From: Cupriavidus pauculus
GTDB taxonomy: Bacteria > Pseudomonadota > Gammaproteobacteria > Burkholderiales > Burkholderiaceae
Assembly: GCF_008693385.1 (NCBI RefSeq)
Contig: NZ_CP044065.1
Span: forward strand, 2,356,001 to 2,420,000
Direction of reading: 5' to 3'
Length of the DNA stretch: 64,000 nucleotides
Shown here one piece after another: positions 33,491 to 43,156 of the stretch. Position 1 is the stretch's first letter, and the number at the start of each line of letters is the position of its first letter. Made by a program: the position numbers and the translations under genes. Under the pieces are notes generated by a model. That model did no database searches. It was not told the DNA's origin and worked only from the letters and a program-made list of their open reading frames with translations.

Positions 33491-36325
33491 TTATAGCGTC
33501 ACCGCGAAGCGTTCGGTGGTCTCCACATGCACGCTGGTGCCGCGCGCGAACGGCATCGGCCGTGCGATGTAGTGGCCCTGCGCGTAGTCGATGCCGAGTC
33601 CGCGCAGACGCTCCAGCATGGCTTCGCTCTCGACGAACTCGGCGATCGTGCGCTTGCCCATGGCCTGCCCGATTCGCTGGATCGCCTCGATCATCACGAG
33701 GTTGACGGGATCGTCGAGCATCTCGCGCACGAAGCTGCCGTCGATCTTCAGATACGCGGTGGGCAGGTGCTTGAGATATGCGAACGACGACATGCCCGCG
33801 CCGAAATCGTCGAGCGCGAACGCGCAGCCCATCGCCTGCAGCTGCTGAATGAACGCGGCCGCCTGCGTCAGGTTCGCGATGGCCGCGGTCTCGGTAATCT
33901 CGAAGCAGACGCTATCGAGCGCCAGGCCCTGCAGTTCGGCCTGCTGCTGGACAAACGCGGGGAAGTGATCGTCGGCGAGCGACGCGCCGGATAGATTGAT
34001 CGAACACATCGCGATGCAGCCGGGCTGCTCGGCCTGCAGGCGCGCCAGCGCGGCGAAGCCGGTCTCGACGACCCATCGGTCGATCATCGGCATCAGGTTG
34101 AACCGCTCGCACGCGGGCACGAATGCCATCGGCGGGACGAGTTCGCCGCGCTCGTCGATCAGGCGCAGCAGCAGTTCGATATGGCGGCCGGACCGGCCAT
34201 CGATGCCCGGCTGCAACGCCACGATCTCCTGCGCATACAGGCAGAACCGGCCGGCGGCCAGCGCCGCATGCACGCGGCTGACCCACTCCATCTCGCCGCG
34301 GCGCGACTGCATCGCGTTGTCGTCCATGCGATAGATCTGCACGCGGTTGCGCCCGCCCTCCTTCGCCATGTAGCACGCGGCGTCGGCCGCGCTGAGCGCT
34401 TCCTCCACCTTGACGATGCTGCCATCGAGGCTGACCACGCCGATGCTCACGCCCAGCGCGAACGTGCGCTGCCGGTGCGCGAAGCGGAACGACGAGATCG
34501 CGCGGCGCAGGGCCTCGGCCACGCGCGCGCCTTCCTCGCCCGAACAGTGTTCGAGCAGGACGCCGAATTCGTCGCCGCCGAGCCGCGCGAGCGTGTCGCC
34601 CTTGCGCAGCGCCTGCCGCATGACTTCCGCTACCTGCCGGATGAGTTCGTCGCCGGCCGCGTGGCCGCACGTATCGTTGACCACCTTGAACTGGTCGAGG
34701 TCGAGGTACATCAGCGTGTGCGTGCAGTCGGTCTGCCGTGTACTGCCCGTGGCCGCCGCGAGCCGTCGCTCGAACTCCGCGCGATTGACGAGGCCCGTCA
34801 GCGCATCGTGGGTGGCCTCGTGCGCGAGCCGCGCGGCGTGCGCGCGCTCCATGCTCACGTCATGCATCACGAGCACCACGCCGATGGCAAGTCCCGCGCG
34901 GTCGCGGATCAGCGCGACCGACGGCTTGACCGCGACCAGACCGCCGCCTCGCCGCGCCAGCAGCATGATGGCCTGCGTGGGCCAGCGCTCCTGCAACGCG
35001 CGCGAGATGAGGTCGGTGATCGGCGCACCCGTGCCCTCGTCCTGCAGCGGACATGTCTGCGCCAGGAACGTGCCCAGCGCCTCCTGATTCGACCAGCCCG
35101 TGAGCAGCTCCGCCACCGGGTTCAGCGATTCGATGCGGCCCCACACGTCCGTCGTCACCACCGCTTCGCCGATGGCCTGCAGCGTGACCTGCGCACGCTC
35201 CTTTTCCGCGAAAAGCTGCGATTCGAACTCCTTGCGATCGGAGATATCGGTCAGCGATCCGGCCATGCGCGCGGGCTTGCCCGTCGTGCCGCGCACCATG
35301 CGCCCACGCGAACGGACCCACTGGAAGCCGCCGCCCTTCCGGCGCAAGCGGAACTCGACGTCGTATTGCGTACCCTCGCGCAGATGCCGCGACAGCTGCC
35401 GCTCGAATCCGGGCACGTCGGACGGATGCATCAGTGCAAGCAGGGTCTCGCGCGCATGCGGCAGTTCATCGGGTTCGTAGCCGAGCATCTCCGCGCAGCG
35501 CGGCGAGAAGTAGAGCTCCCCGCGGTGCGGATGCCAGTCCCACAGGCCGTCGCTGCTGCCAGCCACGGCGAGCTTGAGCCGCTCTTCGCTACCGGTCAGC
35601 GCCTCGCGCAGCTGCCGCTCCTGACGGAGGATGCGATAGGACAGCCAGACGGCGCTCAGCAACAGCAGCACGGCCAGGCCGACCGCGCCCCATAGCAGCG
35701 TGTCGCGCACGCGCCGCGAGGCCGTGCCGATGCTGTACGAGAACGCGATTTCGAGCGGCGTGAGGCGGGCGTCGATCTCGGTGATTTCCGAGACCAGCGG
35801 CTTCAGGCAGATGTCGTCGCAGGCGGGGTCCGCCGCGCGTTCGCGCAGCGTGCTCGCCACCGTATCGAGCTTGTGGATATCGCGGTCGGCCTCGGCCCAC
35901 AGCGCAATCGCGCGGTCGATCTCGGTAACGTTACGGAAGTAGCGATACAGCCGGATCATCGCCGGGATATCGTCGGGATGATTGCCGCCCGCGATCAGGC
36001 CCTGGAATGCCTTGTCGCGATCGAAATCGTCCTCGTTCTCGAGCGCGACGCGCGCCTCGGCATCGCCGAGCGGCAATGCGATGGCCATGCGGTACGCCTC
36101 GAAATCGACGTCCTGCCGCGTTTCGGCAAACCTCAGCAGATGGAGAACGGCGGCCTTCTGGCCCTTGGTCCAGAGGCTCTCCGCCGAAATGAACGCGCGC
36201 GACGCGGATAGCAAATCGACACTGGCGACGCAGAAAAACGCCAGCGCGATAACCACGGGGACGAACGGCCAGGCGACGCGCAGCACGCGTCCGCCGGCCG
36301 GCGGGGATCCGCCATGCTGCTGCAT
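33491..36325 (-). CDS. PAS-GGDEF-EAL membrane protein (cyclic di-GMP turnover)
   Basis: A 944-aa regulator. Domains in order: a membrane segment (about 17-38), a periplasmic region, a second membrane segment (about 235-255), two PAS/PAC domains (about 275-520), GGDEF (about 540-700) and EAL (about 710-930). The active-site motif RLGGDEF is intact, so diguanylate cyclase activity is possible. In the EAL domain the signature is ELL in place of EAL, but Glu is kept, as are NLSG, EITE, DDFGAG, LKIDGSFV and QGHYIARP. Phosphodiesterase activity is therefore plausible. The ATG at 36325 has GGGAAG upstream. It is one of few signalling proteins here and could regulate motility or pili, which is only an inference. 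Confidence 0.93.
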   Translation of the reverse strand: MQQHGGSPPAGGRVLRVAWPFVPVVIALAFFCVASVDLLSASRAFISAESLWTKGQKAAVLHLLRFAETRQDVDFEAYRMAIALPLGDAEARVALENEDDFDRDKAFQGLIAGGNHPDDIPAMIRLYRYFRNVTEIDRAIALWAEADRDIHKLDTVASTLRERAADPACDDICLKPLVSEITEIDARLTPLEIAFSYSIGTASRRVRDTLLWGAVGLAVLLLLSAVWLSYRILRQERQLREALTGSEERLKLAVAGSSDGLWDWHPHRGELYFSPRCAEMLGYEPDELPHARETLLALMHPSDVPGFERQLSRHLREGTQYDVEFRLRRKGGGFQWVRSRGRMVRGTTGKPARMAGSLTDISDRKEFESQLFAEKERAQVTLQAIGEAVVTTDVWGRIESLNPVAELLTGWSNQEALGTFLAQTCPLQDEGTGAPITDLISRALQERWPTQAIMLLARRGGGLVAVKPSVALIRDRAGLAIGVVLVMHDVSMERAHAARLAHEATHDALTGLVNRAEFERRLAAATGSTRQTDCTHTLMYLDLDQFKVVNDTCGHAAGDELIRQVAEVMRQALRKGDTLARLGGDEFGVLLEHCSGEEGARVAEALRRAISSFRFAHRQRTFALGVSIGVVSLDGSIVKVEEALSAADAACYMAKEGGRNRVQIYRMDDNAMQSRRGEMEWVSRVHAALAAGRFCLYAQEIVALQPGIDGRSGRHIELLLRLIDERGELVPPMAFVPACERFNLMPMIDRWVVETGFAALARLQAEQPGCIAMCSINLSGASLADDHFPAFVQQQAELQGLALDSVCFEITETAAIANLTQAAAFIQQLQAMGCAFALDDFGAGMSSFAYLKHLPTAYLKIDGSFVREMLDDPVNLVMIEAIQRIGQAMGKRTIAEFVESEAMLERLRGLGIDYAQGHYIARPMPFARGTSVHVETTERFAVTL

Positions 36326-36516
36326 AAAGACTTCCCTTGCCGGCGTCCGCGCAGCCAGCAAATCGTCGATACCTCGGATAAAGGAGTGCGGAGCGTCGCC
36401 AACACGCGCGGTATGGCGCGTGGCGCAACGTCCATTCTGGGTCACGACGGTATCGGCGTCTTTAACTCAGACGTGTTATTTTTTGCCGGCCCGGCGCCAT
36501 GATAGAGGCACATGGG

Positions 36517-36553
36517 AAAAAAAGCGATGTGTAACGGTGCCGCACACCATTAC
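36517..36553 (-). terminator. probable terminator downstream of the M13 peptidase pair
   Basis: On the minus strand a 9-bp stem (36553-36545 with 36539-36531, one G:U) with a five-base loop is followed after seven bases by seven T (36523-36517). The gap between stem and T run lowers confidence. Confidence 0.5.
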
Positions 36554-36561
36554 CGGTACGG

Positions 36562-38652
36562 TTACCAGATCACGACACGTTCGTCCGGTCCGCGGGCCAT
36601 CGGCTGCCCGGGCGCGCAACCGAAAGCGGCCGCGAACGATGTCATGTTGGACAGCGGGCCGATGATGCGGAAGCGCGCGGGCGCATGTTCGCCGAAAGCC
36701 AGCGATTCGGCGACGGCGGCCGGTGTCTGCTTGACGCGGAAGCGCTGGGCCCAGCTGATGAAGAAGCGCTGGGCCTGCGAGAGGCCGTCGACCGGCCGAT
36801 TCTCCGCCGGAAAGCTGGCCATCCGGGCCTGCAATGCATCGTAGGCCGCGTTGAGGCCGCCAAGGTCGCCGATATTCTCGTTGACCGTGCGCCGTCCATC
36901 GACGAACACGCCCGGGGCCCCTTCGTAAGCGTCGAACTGCTTCACCATCGCGCTCGCCCGCGCCATGAAGCGCTGCCTGTCGTCCGCCTGCCACCAATCG
37001 ACCATCGTGCCCGTACCGTCCCGCCCGGCGCCCTGGGTATCGAAACCATGCGATATCTCATGGCCGATGATCGCGCCGAGCCCGCCATAGTTGAACGCGG
37101 CATCGTCGTTCGGATCGAACATCGGCGGTTGCAGCATGGCGGCGTGGAGCAGGATGGCATTCTCGTCGTGCACGTAAGTGGCATTCACCATGTACTGCGC
37201 GGCGTCGAACGGCAGCACATCGGTCGTGGTACCGATGGCGGCGCGCACGCGTTGCAGGTCGAAGCGATGCACCGCCTGCAGGTTGGCGAAATGCACGGAA
37301 GTCATCTGGGGCAAGAGCGCCGATACATCGACGGCGTCCGCCTGCGAGGCCACCGAGACCTTCATCTGCCGCTCCTTCTCCAGCGCGCGGGCGCGCGTTT
37401 CGGGCGAGAGCCACGCCGCGCGGGCCAGGCGCGCGCGGAACGCCGCGCGCACGTCATTCACCAGCCGTGTGGCCACCTCGATGGACTGCGGGGTAACGGC
37501 GCGCGCCGCGTATTCCATGCTCATGGACTGCGCCAGCGCAGGCAAGGTACTGATGGCCTGCTGCACGTCGCCCCATTGCGGGTCGTCCAGCACCAGGCCA
37601 TTCGCCATGCCGCCGTCGGCCGGACCGCCTGCCTCGCGAAACGCGGCGGACAGATACGGCGCCGCATCCTGCAGCTTCCAGACCTTGAGCGTGGCCTTCC
37701 ATTGCGTCAGCGGGACCTCGGCGATCATGCGATCGAGCGCTTCTATCCATGCGATGTCCGCCACGACGAACTTCGCGGGTGGCGTGATGCCCTGCGCGCG
37801 AAAATACGCGCGCCATTCGATGTGTTCGACCGCGCGATTGGCTTCCTCGAGGGTCACGACCGACATCTTGCCCACGGGGTCCGCGGGCTCCGCGGCGGCC
37901 GGCAGTATCCTCCCCAGGCGCGCCTCGGCGTCGAAGGCCAGCGCGGCCGCCTGCTCCGCGTCGGCGACGCCCGCGAGGCGCAGCAGCGACGCGTTCATGC
38001 GCAGGTACCGATCCCGCGCCGCCCCACTCTCCGGCGTGGTGTCCGTGTACAAGGCACGCTGCATGACACCGAGCGCCCGCACCGAGACGATGGCCATATT
38101 GAGGTCCAGCCGTTGGCCCGGCGCCAGGCCCGGCACCCGCTTCTCCGCACCCAGTCCGATGACGGAACTCCCGTCGTCGTCGTCCGGCTTCATCAGGTAC
38201 GCGACGAGCGCGTCGGTGTTGCCGATGGCATCGATGCGCGCCAGCGCGGGCATCACCGGCGCCGCGCCCGCTCGCTCGATGGCCGCCCGATCCATGCCGG
38301 CATCGTAGACGGCCTTCAGCAGTTTCAGCCGCGCGCTGGTGCCGCCGCCGCTTGCGATCTGCCGCTGGATGTCGTAGGCATTGCGCTCCGCGGTATGCGA
38401 GGGACTGATGACCGCCTGCCCCGGCAGCGTGAACGGCGTCGTGGCGCGCCATTTCCCATTGACGTAGGCGTCGAAGTCCGTGCAGGCAGCGCTCGGGGCC
38501 TGAAGGCCCCGGCTGTCGATGGGGTTCGAGGCGGCAGCCTGCCCACCCACGGCGCCCCGCGTCAGAGGTGGGGACGGGGGCGGGGACGAATCATCGCCCC
38601 CGCATGCGACCACGGCGGCGGCGGCGAACGGTACGAAGAGAGACGGCTTCAT
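36562..38652 (-). CDS. M13 family metallopeptidase lipoprotein (copy 1)
   Basis: A 696-aa neprilysin/PepO-type zinc metallopeptidase. The N-terminus is a lipoprotein signal with lipobox VVAC (about residue 17) followed by GGDDSSPPPSPP, so it is probably a periplasmic or outer-membrane lipoprotein. The zinc motif HEISH is at about 531-535 and the third ligand region is NENIGDLGGL. VNATYVHDENAILLHAAML is the substrate-binding stretch. The C-terminus ends RVVIW, without the CxxW motif that many family members have. The start is aligned to the paralogue (ATGAAG after CCGCC); 38685 is an alternative. The paralogue lies 100 bases upstream, so they are probably cotranscribed. Confidence 0.92.
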   Translation of the reverse strand: MKPSLFVPFAAAAVVACGGDDSSPPPSPPLTRGAVGGQAAASNPIDSRGLQAPSAACTDFDAYVNGKWRATTPFTLPGQAVISPSHTAERNAYDIQRQIASGGGTSARLKLLKAVYDAGMDRAAIERAGAAPVMPALARIDAIGNTDALVAYLMKPDDDDGSSVIGLGAEKRVPGLAPGQRLDLNMAIVSVRALGVMQRALYTDTTPESGAARDRYLRMNASLLRLAGVADAEQAAALAFDAEARLGRILPAAAEPADPVGKMSVVTLEEANRAVEHIEWRAYFRAQGITPPAKFVVADIAWIEALDRMIAEVPLTQWKATLKVWKLQDAAPYLSAAFREAGGPADGGMANGLVLDDPQWGDVQQAISTLPALAQSMSMEYAARAVTPQSIEVATRLVNDVRAAFRARLARAAWLSPETRARALEKERQMKVSVASQADAVDVSALLPQMTSVHFANLQAVHRFDLQRVRAAIGTTTDVLPFDAAQYMVNATYVHDENAILLHAAMLQPPMFDPNDDAAFNYGGLGAIIGHEISHGFDTQGAGRDGTGTMVDWWQADDRQRFMARASAMVKQFDAYEGAPGVFVDGRRTVNENIGDLGGLNAAYDALQARMASFPAENRPVDGLSQAQRFFISWAQRFRVKQTPAAVAESLAFGEHAPARFRIIGPLSNMTSFAAAFGCAPGQPMARGPDERVVIW

Positions 38653-38752
38653 GGCGGCGAATGGGCGGGTGAGTACCTTCCGCATTCTCGGCTTTCACGC
38701 CATCCGGTCCATCGCCATCCGCCGATTCCTGGTGAAACGGCTCGCGTCGCCG

Positions 38753-40861
38753 TTACCAGATCACCACGCGATCTTCCGCCTTGCGCGCCATCGGCTGGCC
38801 AGGCTCGCAGCGGAACGTGGCAGCAAAGGCTTCCATGTTCGACAGCGGTCCATTGATGCGGAAGCGCGCGGGCGCATGCACGCCCTCGGTCACGATTTCG
38901 ACGAGGTACGCCGGGGTCTGCCGGGTGCGATCGAATTGCGCGCGGCTGACAAAGAAACGTTTCATCGGCGACATGCCGTCGATCAGCCGATTCTCCGCCG
39001 GGAAACTGGCCAGGCGCGCCTGCAGGGCATCGTAGGCGGTGTGGACACCGCCGAGGTCGGCGATATTCTCGTTGACCGTACGCGCGCCGTTGACGAACAG
39101 GCCGGGAGCCGCCTCGTAGGCGTTGAACTGTTTCACGAGCGCATCGGCGCGGCCATAGAAGCGGCCATAGTCTTCCTGCTCCCACAATTGACCCATCTTG
39201 CCCGTGCCATCGAATCTGGCACCGTTCGTATCGAATCCATGGGAGATCTCGTGGCCGATCACGGCACCCAGGCCCCCGTAGTTGAAGGGTGCGTCGCTAT
39301 CCGGGTCGAACAGGGGCGCCTGCAGCATGGCCGCGTTCAGCACGATCAGGTTGCGCTCCGGCCAATAGGAGGCATTGGCGACCTGATTATCGGCGCCGGG
39401 CGGGGTCAGATCCGTCTCGGTGCCGATCGCCGCGCGCATGCGATGCAAGTCGAAGCGCTTCACCGCCTGCACGTTGGCGAAGTGATAACCGGACATTTGC
39501 GGGACGAGCGAGGAGACGTCCATGTTGGCGTCCGACGAGGCGATCACGACCTGCATCAGCCGCTCCTTCTCCACCGCCTTCGCGCGTGCCTCGGGTGACA
39601 GCCACTCCACCTTGTCCAGGCGCGCGCGGAACGCCGCGCGAACGTCGTCGACCATCCTCGCGGCCACTTCGAGCGTGCGCGGCGTCATCGCGCGTTTGGC
39701 ATACTCCGTGCTCATTGCCTGCTTCAGCGGCGCCATCGTATTGATGGTCGACATCACGCGGCGCCAGTTCTCATCCTCCAGCACGAGGTCGCTCGGGTGG
39801 TCATGCGAACCCTTGTACAGCGCCTCCTGGAACGCCGTGGAAAGATGCGGCGCCGCATCCTGCAGCGCCCAGACCTTGAGCGCGGCCTTCCATTCCGTCA
39901 GCGGCACCTCCGCGATCATCCGGTCGATGTTCCCGATCCGATCCGTGCCGCTGATCGCGAACCTCCGCGGCCGCGCCACGTTCTGGGCGACGAAGAACGC
40001 GCCCCATTCGATGTTCCTGACGCTCTGGTTGCCTTCCTCGACCGTGACCAGCACATACGGCGGGGGCGGATACCCGTCGGGCGCACCGGCGCCCGCGCCG
40101 GGCTGCGATCGCCTGACGATGCGCGCCTCGGTCTCGAACGCGGTTTTCGCCACCTGATCCGCGTCGGCCACGCCGGCCAGGCGCAAGAGCGTCGCATTGG
40201 CGCGAATATACGGCTCGCGACTGGCAACCGCCGCCTGCGTGTCGGCATACATCTCCGGCGTGCCCTGAGGATTGCGCACCACGACCGTCGCCAGGTTTCG
40301 TACCGGGCCGTTTTCGTCGAACCCTTCCTGCGCGATCAGCAGGATGGTGGACGATCCGTCGGCGGTATCGGGCGTGGTCAGGTGCGTGGTCAGTGCCGCC
40401 GCGTCGCCGATGGCGTCGATGCGGGCGAGCGCGGTCAGCACGGGCGCCGCGCCCGCGCGCTCGATGGCATCGCGATTGCTCGCGCCATCGTAGAACGCCT
40501 TTAGAAGCCTGGCTTCCGCGCTGGCACCGCCGCCGCTCGCAATCTGCCGCTGCAGGTCCGCCGAGTTACGCGCGGCGGTTGTCATCGGACTCGCAATCTG
40601 CTGACCTTCGGGCGTCAGCGGCGTCGCGGCGCGCCATTGACCGTTGACGTACTCGTCGAAGTCCGTGCAGGCAACGCGCTCCGCGTCCAGCTCACGGGAA
40701 TTGATCGGGTTCGAGGTGGGCGCCGGCGCTGCCTGCGGGGCCGGCGAAGCGGTGGCGGCCCGAGGCGTCGGCGGGTCGTCCCCTCCGCATGCGGCCACGA
40801 GGGCGGACGCCGCGAGCGGCGCGAGGAAGGACGAGGAAATGGAACGCAGGTTTGACTTCAT
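38753..40861 (-). CDS. M13 family metallopeptidase lipoprotein (copy 2)
   Basis: A 702-aa paralogue of the neighbouring peptidase, of the same architecture. It has a lipobox VAAC after a short signal peptide, then GGDDPPTPR. HEISH lies at about 537-541 in GAVIGHEISHGFDTNGARFDG, and NENIADLGGV carries the third zinc ligand. The C-terminus ends in RVVIW like copy 1. The two share long stretches, such as the INSRELDAERVACTDFDEYVNGQWRA region near residue 45. Sequences differ widely between the motifs, so the duplication is not recent. The start is placed at the ATGAAG shared with copy 1. It is the upstream gene of the pair, and a tRNA-Lys terminator precedes it. Confidence 0.92.
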   Translation of the reverse strand: MKSNLRSISSSFLAPLAASALVAACGGDDPPTPRAATASPAPQAAPAPTSNPINSRELDAERVACTDFDEYVNGQWRAATPLTPEGQQIASPMTTAARNSADLQRQIASGGGASAEARLLKAFYDGASNRDAIERAGAAPVLTALARIDAIGDAAALTTHLTTPDTADGSSTILLIAQEGFDENGPVRNLATVVVRNPQGTPEMYADTQAAVASREPYIRANATLLRLAGVADADQVAKTAFETEARIVRRSQPGAGAGAPDGYPPPPYVLVTVEEGNQSVRNIEWGAFFVAQNVARPRRFAISGTDRIGNIDRMIAEVPLTEWKAALKVWALQDAAPHLSTAFQEALYKGSHDHPSDLVLEDENWRRVMSTINTMAPLKQAMSTEYAKRAMTPRTLEVAARMVDDVRAAFRARLDKVEWLSPEARAKAVEKERLMQVVIASSDANMDVSSLVPQMSGYHFANVQAVKRFDLHRMRAAIGTETDLTPPGADNQVANASYWPERNLIVLNAAMLQAPLFDPDSDAPFNYGGLGAVIGHEISHGFDTNGARFDGTGKMGQLWEQEDYGRFYGRADALVKQFNAYEAAPGLFVNGARTVNENIADLGGVHTAYDALQARLASFPAENRLIDGMSPMKRFFVSRAQFDRTRQTPAYLVEIVTEGVHAPARFRINGPLSNMEAFAATFRCEPGQPMARKAEDRVVIW

Positions 40862-40980
40862 GGCGGCGGAACAGAGTCGAAAGAATCCGCGATTCTCGCC
40901 ATGTGCCTCGCCTGTCTCCATAGGCGAAACCTAATAAGGCAACACCCGATCAGGGACCGACGCAGAGGCGCAACACAAAC

Positions 40981-41011
40981 AAAAAGGGCCTGTGACGTGC
41001 GCCACAGGCCC
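40981..41011 (-). terminator. terminator of the tRNA-Lys gene
   Basis: On the minus strand a 9-bp GC stem (41011-41003 with 40994-40986) with an eight-base loop is followed by TTTTT (40985-40981). It sits directly downstream of the tRNA. Confidence 0.9.
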
Positions 41012-41021
41012 TTCGACATGC

Positions 41022-41097
41022 TGGTGGGTCGTGCGTGACTCGAACACGCGACCAACGGATTAAAAGTCCGCTGCTCTACCGACTGAGCTAACGACCC
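41022..41097 (-). tRNA. tRNA-Lys (anticodon UUU)
   Basis: A 76-nt tRNA on the minus strand with CCA encoded. The acceptor stem GGGTCGT pairs with its complement, the D arm is TAGCTCAGTCGGTAGAGC, and the anticodon loop CTTTTAA has anticodon TTT. The T arm contains GTTCGAGTC. Everything needed for a functional tRNA is present, and a terminator follows. Confidence 0.97.
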
Positions 41098-41140
41098 GGA
41101 AAAACAGAATCCGCGATTATAAGGAGGTCTCCGCGGAGCG

Positions 41141-42247
41141 TCAACCCATGCGCCAGAGCTGGTAGCGGAACGCGAGAACCGCGCCGACGACGATTGCGGC
41201 GAAGACGATGAAGGAGCCGATGGCAAGCGTCGAGATGCCCGACAGGCCCTGGCCGATCGTGCAGCCCAGCGCGGTCACGCCGCCGATGCCCATCATCGTG
41301 CCGCCGATCATATGGTTGGCCACATCCTCGGGACCGCCGAAGCCTTCCCAGCGGAACGTGCGCGTGGCGAGCGCGCAGACCGCGGCGCCGGCGATCACGC
41401 CGAATACCGACACGATGCCGATCGTCAGCACCTTGCTCGTATCGCTGAACAGCATCAGCCAGTCGAGCGTATACGCATACGGCGCGACGAAGCTCAGGCT
41501 TTCCATGCGGCCGCTGTTGGTCGCGACAAAGACTTCCTCGAGCGTGTTGGGGTCTTCGGCCACATAGCCGAGATGGCCGGACACGTACCACATGGCGACG
41601 ATGATCAGCCCCACCGCGATGCCGCCGAGCAGGTTGTCGAACGAGCGGAAATCGCGGCCCGCGAGCGCCCAGCCGCCGACGATCGCGCCGAACGCGAGGC
41701 CGAGCGCGAGCTGCAGCGTCCCGCGCGCGATGCCGGTGGCCTGCGCGATCAGCGAGGGCAGATCCTGCGTCGCGGGCAGCGTCACGGCGACCGCATCCAC
41801 CGTGTTCACACGCACTACGCCGAACACGCCGCGCAGCGTCATATACGCGGACAGGCCCAGGAACACGAACACCACCACCGATTTCAGGTTGCCGGCGCCG
41901 ATGCGCACGAGCGTCTTGCTGCCGCAGCCCGAGGCCATCACCATGCCGAAGCCGAACAGCAACCCGCCGACGATCGCCGACAGCCAGCCGAGCTTCGCCG
42001 CGGTGTAGATCGTACGCGTGGGATCGATCTGCCCCGCCCATGCAAGCACGCCGGTGCCGATCATCGCGACGCCGATCGCGAGGCCCCACATGCGCAGGCG
42101 ATTCCAGTCGCCCATGTTGACCACGTCCGAGATCGCACCCATAGTGCAGAAGTGCGTGCGCTGGAGAATCGCGCCAAACAGGAACGTGAGCGCGAACGTG
42201 CTCCACAGCACGGTCTGCGTGACCGCGGAAAGATTGACTTCGGGCAT
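41141..42247 (-). CDS. YeeE/YedE family sulfur-compound transporter (TsuA-like)
   Basis: A 368-aa polytopic inner-membrane protein of the YeeE/YedE family. The TsuA branch imports thiosulfate, using three conserved cysteines along the path. Here these correspond to Cys34 (RTHFCTMGAI), Cys108 (MASGCGSKTLVRIG) and Cys329 (ALGCTIGQG), each in the typical context. The protein appears to contain two similar halves, as expected of TsuA. It starts at the ATG at 42247, 51 bases after the queC stop and in the same direction, so it may share the queC transcript. Confidence 0.9.
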   Translation of the reverse strand: MPEVNLSAVTQTVLWSTFALTFLFGAILQRTHFCTMGAISDVVNMGDWNRLRMWGLAIGVAMIGTGVLAWAGQIDPTRTIYTAAKLGWLSAIVGGLLFGFGMVMASGCGSKTLVRIGAGNLKSVVVFVFLGLSAYMTLRGVFGVVRVNTVDAVAVTLPATQDLPSLIAQATGIARGTLQLALGLAFGAIVGGWALAGRDFRSFDNLLGGIAVGLIIVAMWYVSGHLGYVAEDPNTLEEVFVATNSGRMESLSFVAPYAYTLDWLMLFSDTSKVLTIGIVSVFGVIAGAAVCALATRTFRWEGFGGPEDVANHMIGGTMMGIGGVTALGCTIGQGLSGISTLAIGSFIVFAAIVVGAVLAFRYQLWRMG

Positions 42248-42298
42248 GTCGGGGCCGTCTTGTTATTTATTGGTATGGGTCGGGTGTCGCGACGGGTA

Positions 42299-42982
42299 TC
42301 AGGCGGGGTCCTGATATCGCGTGGGATCGGGCACGCCCGCGGCTTCGAAGCCCGCGCGGCGGATGCGGCAGGAATCGCAGACCCCGCACGCGCGGCCATC
42401 GTCGTCCGCCTGATAGCACGACACGGTCAGCCCGTAGTCGACGCCGAGCCGCGTGCCCGCGCGAATGATCTCGCCCTTGGTCATGTCGATGATCGGCGCA
42501 TGCACGTGGAAACGATCGCCCTCGACGCCGGCCTTGGTGGCCAGATTCGCGAGCGCCTCGTACGCGGACACATATTCCGGGCGGCAGTCGGGGTAGCCCG
42601 AGTAATCCACCGCGTTGGCGCCGAAGAACAGGTCGCGACCGCCGACGGCCTCCGCCCAGCCCAGCGCGAGCGACAGCATGATCGTGTTGCGCGCGGGCAC
42701 GTAGGTAATCGGAATACCGCCAACCGCACCATCGGTCGGCACCTCGTACGCGTCGTCGGTCAACGCGGACCCGCCAAAGCGGCGCAGGTCGAGATCGATG
42801 ATCTCGTGACGCACCGCGCCGAGGGCCGCGGCCACACGCTTGGCCGCCTCGAGTTCGGACGAATGGCGCTGGCCGTAGCGCATGGACAGCGCATACGTTT
42901 CAAAGCCCTGCGCATTGGCCATGGCAAGGACGGTGGCGGAGTCGAGACCGCCCGAAAGCAGGACGATGGCGCGTTTGGTCAT
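42299..42982 (-). CDS. queC: 7-cyano-7-deazaguanine synthase
   Basis: A 227-aa enzyme that turns 7-carboxy-7-deazaguanine into preQ0 with ATP and ammonia, in queuosine synthesis. The PP-loop motif [12 protein letters not shown] is near the N-terminus, then [18 protein letters not shown] and the zinc-binding four-cysteine cluster [17 protein letters not shown] at the C-terminal side. The ATG at 42982 is the family start. No clear ribosome-binding site precedes it. It lies downstream of the Tol-Pal operon but separated from it by a terminator. Confidence 0.96.
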   Translation of the reverse strand: MTKRAIVLLSGGLDSATVLAMANAQGFETYALSMRYGQRHSSELEAAKRVAAALGAVRHEIIDLDLRRFGGSALTDDAYEVPTDGAVGGIPITYVPARNTIMLSLALGWAEAVGGRDLFFGANAVDYSGYPDCRPEYVSAYEALANLATKAGVEGDRFHVHAPIIDMTKGEIIRAGTRLGVDYGLTVSCYQADDDGRACGVCDSCRIRRAGFEAAGVPDPTRYQDPA

Positions 42983-43080
42983 GATTGGGGGAACCTGGGG
43001 GAATTCGGGGTACGGCGGGGGAAACGCGTATTTTAGCCCGTCTGGGCATCCCACCCGCGAGCGGGCCTCCGCGTCGTGCC

Positions 43081-43110
43081 AAAAAACAAAAAACCCGCGG
43101 TAACCGCGGG
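43081..43110 (-). terminator. terminator of the Tol-Pal operon
   Basis: A near-perfect dyad, CCCGCGGTAACCGCGGG, at 43094-43110 is followed on the minus strand by a T-rich run (43093-43081). It ends transcription coming from tolQ through cpoB before queC. Confidence 0.88.
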
Positions 43111-43156
43111 CTTTCTGTCATGACCTTCCAACTACCCGATCAAACGTTCACGGGGC

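Noticed and set aside
36326..36561. Extra N-terminal residues of the GGDEF-EAL protein or a small gene
   Set aside because: The open frame continues to 36445 but without a ribosome-binding site or hydrophobic start, and part of the region is a terminator for the M13 genes.
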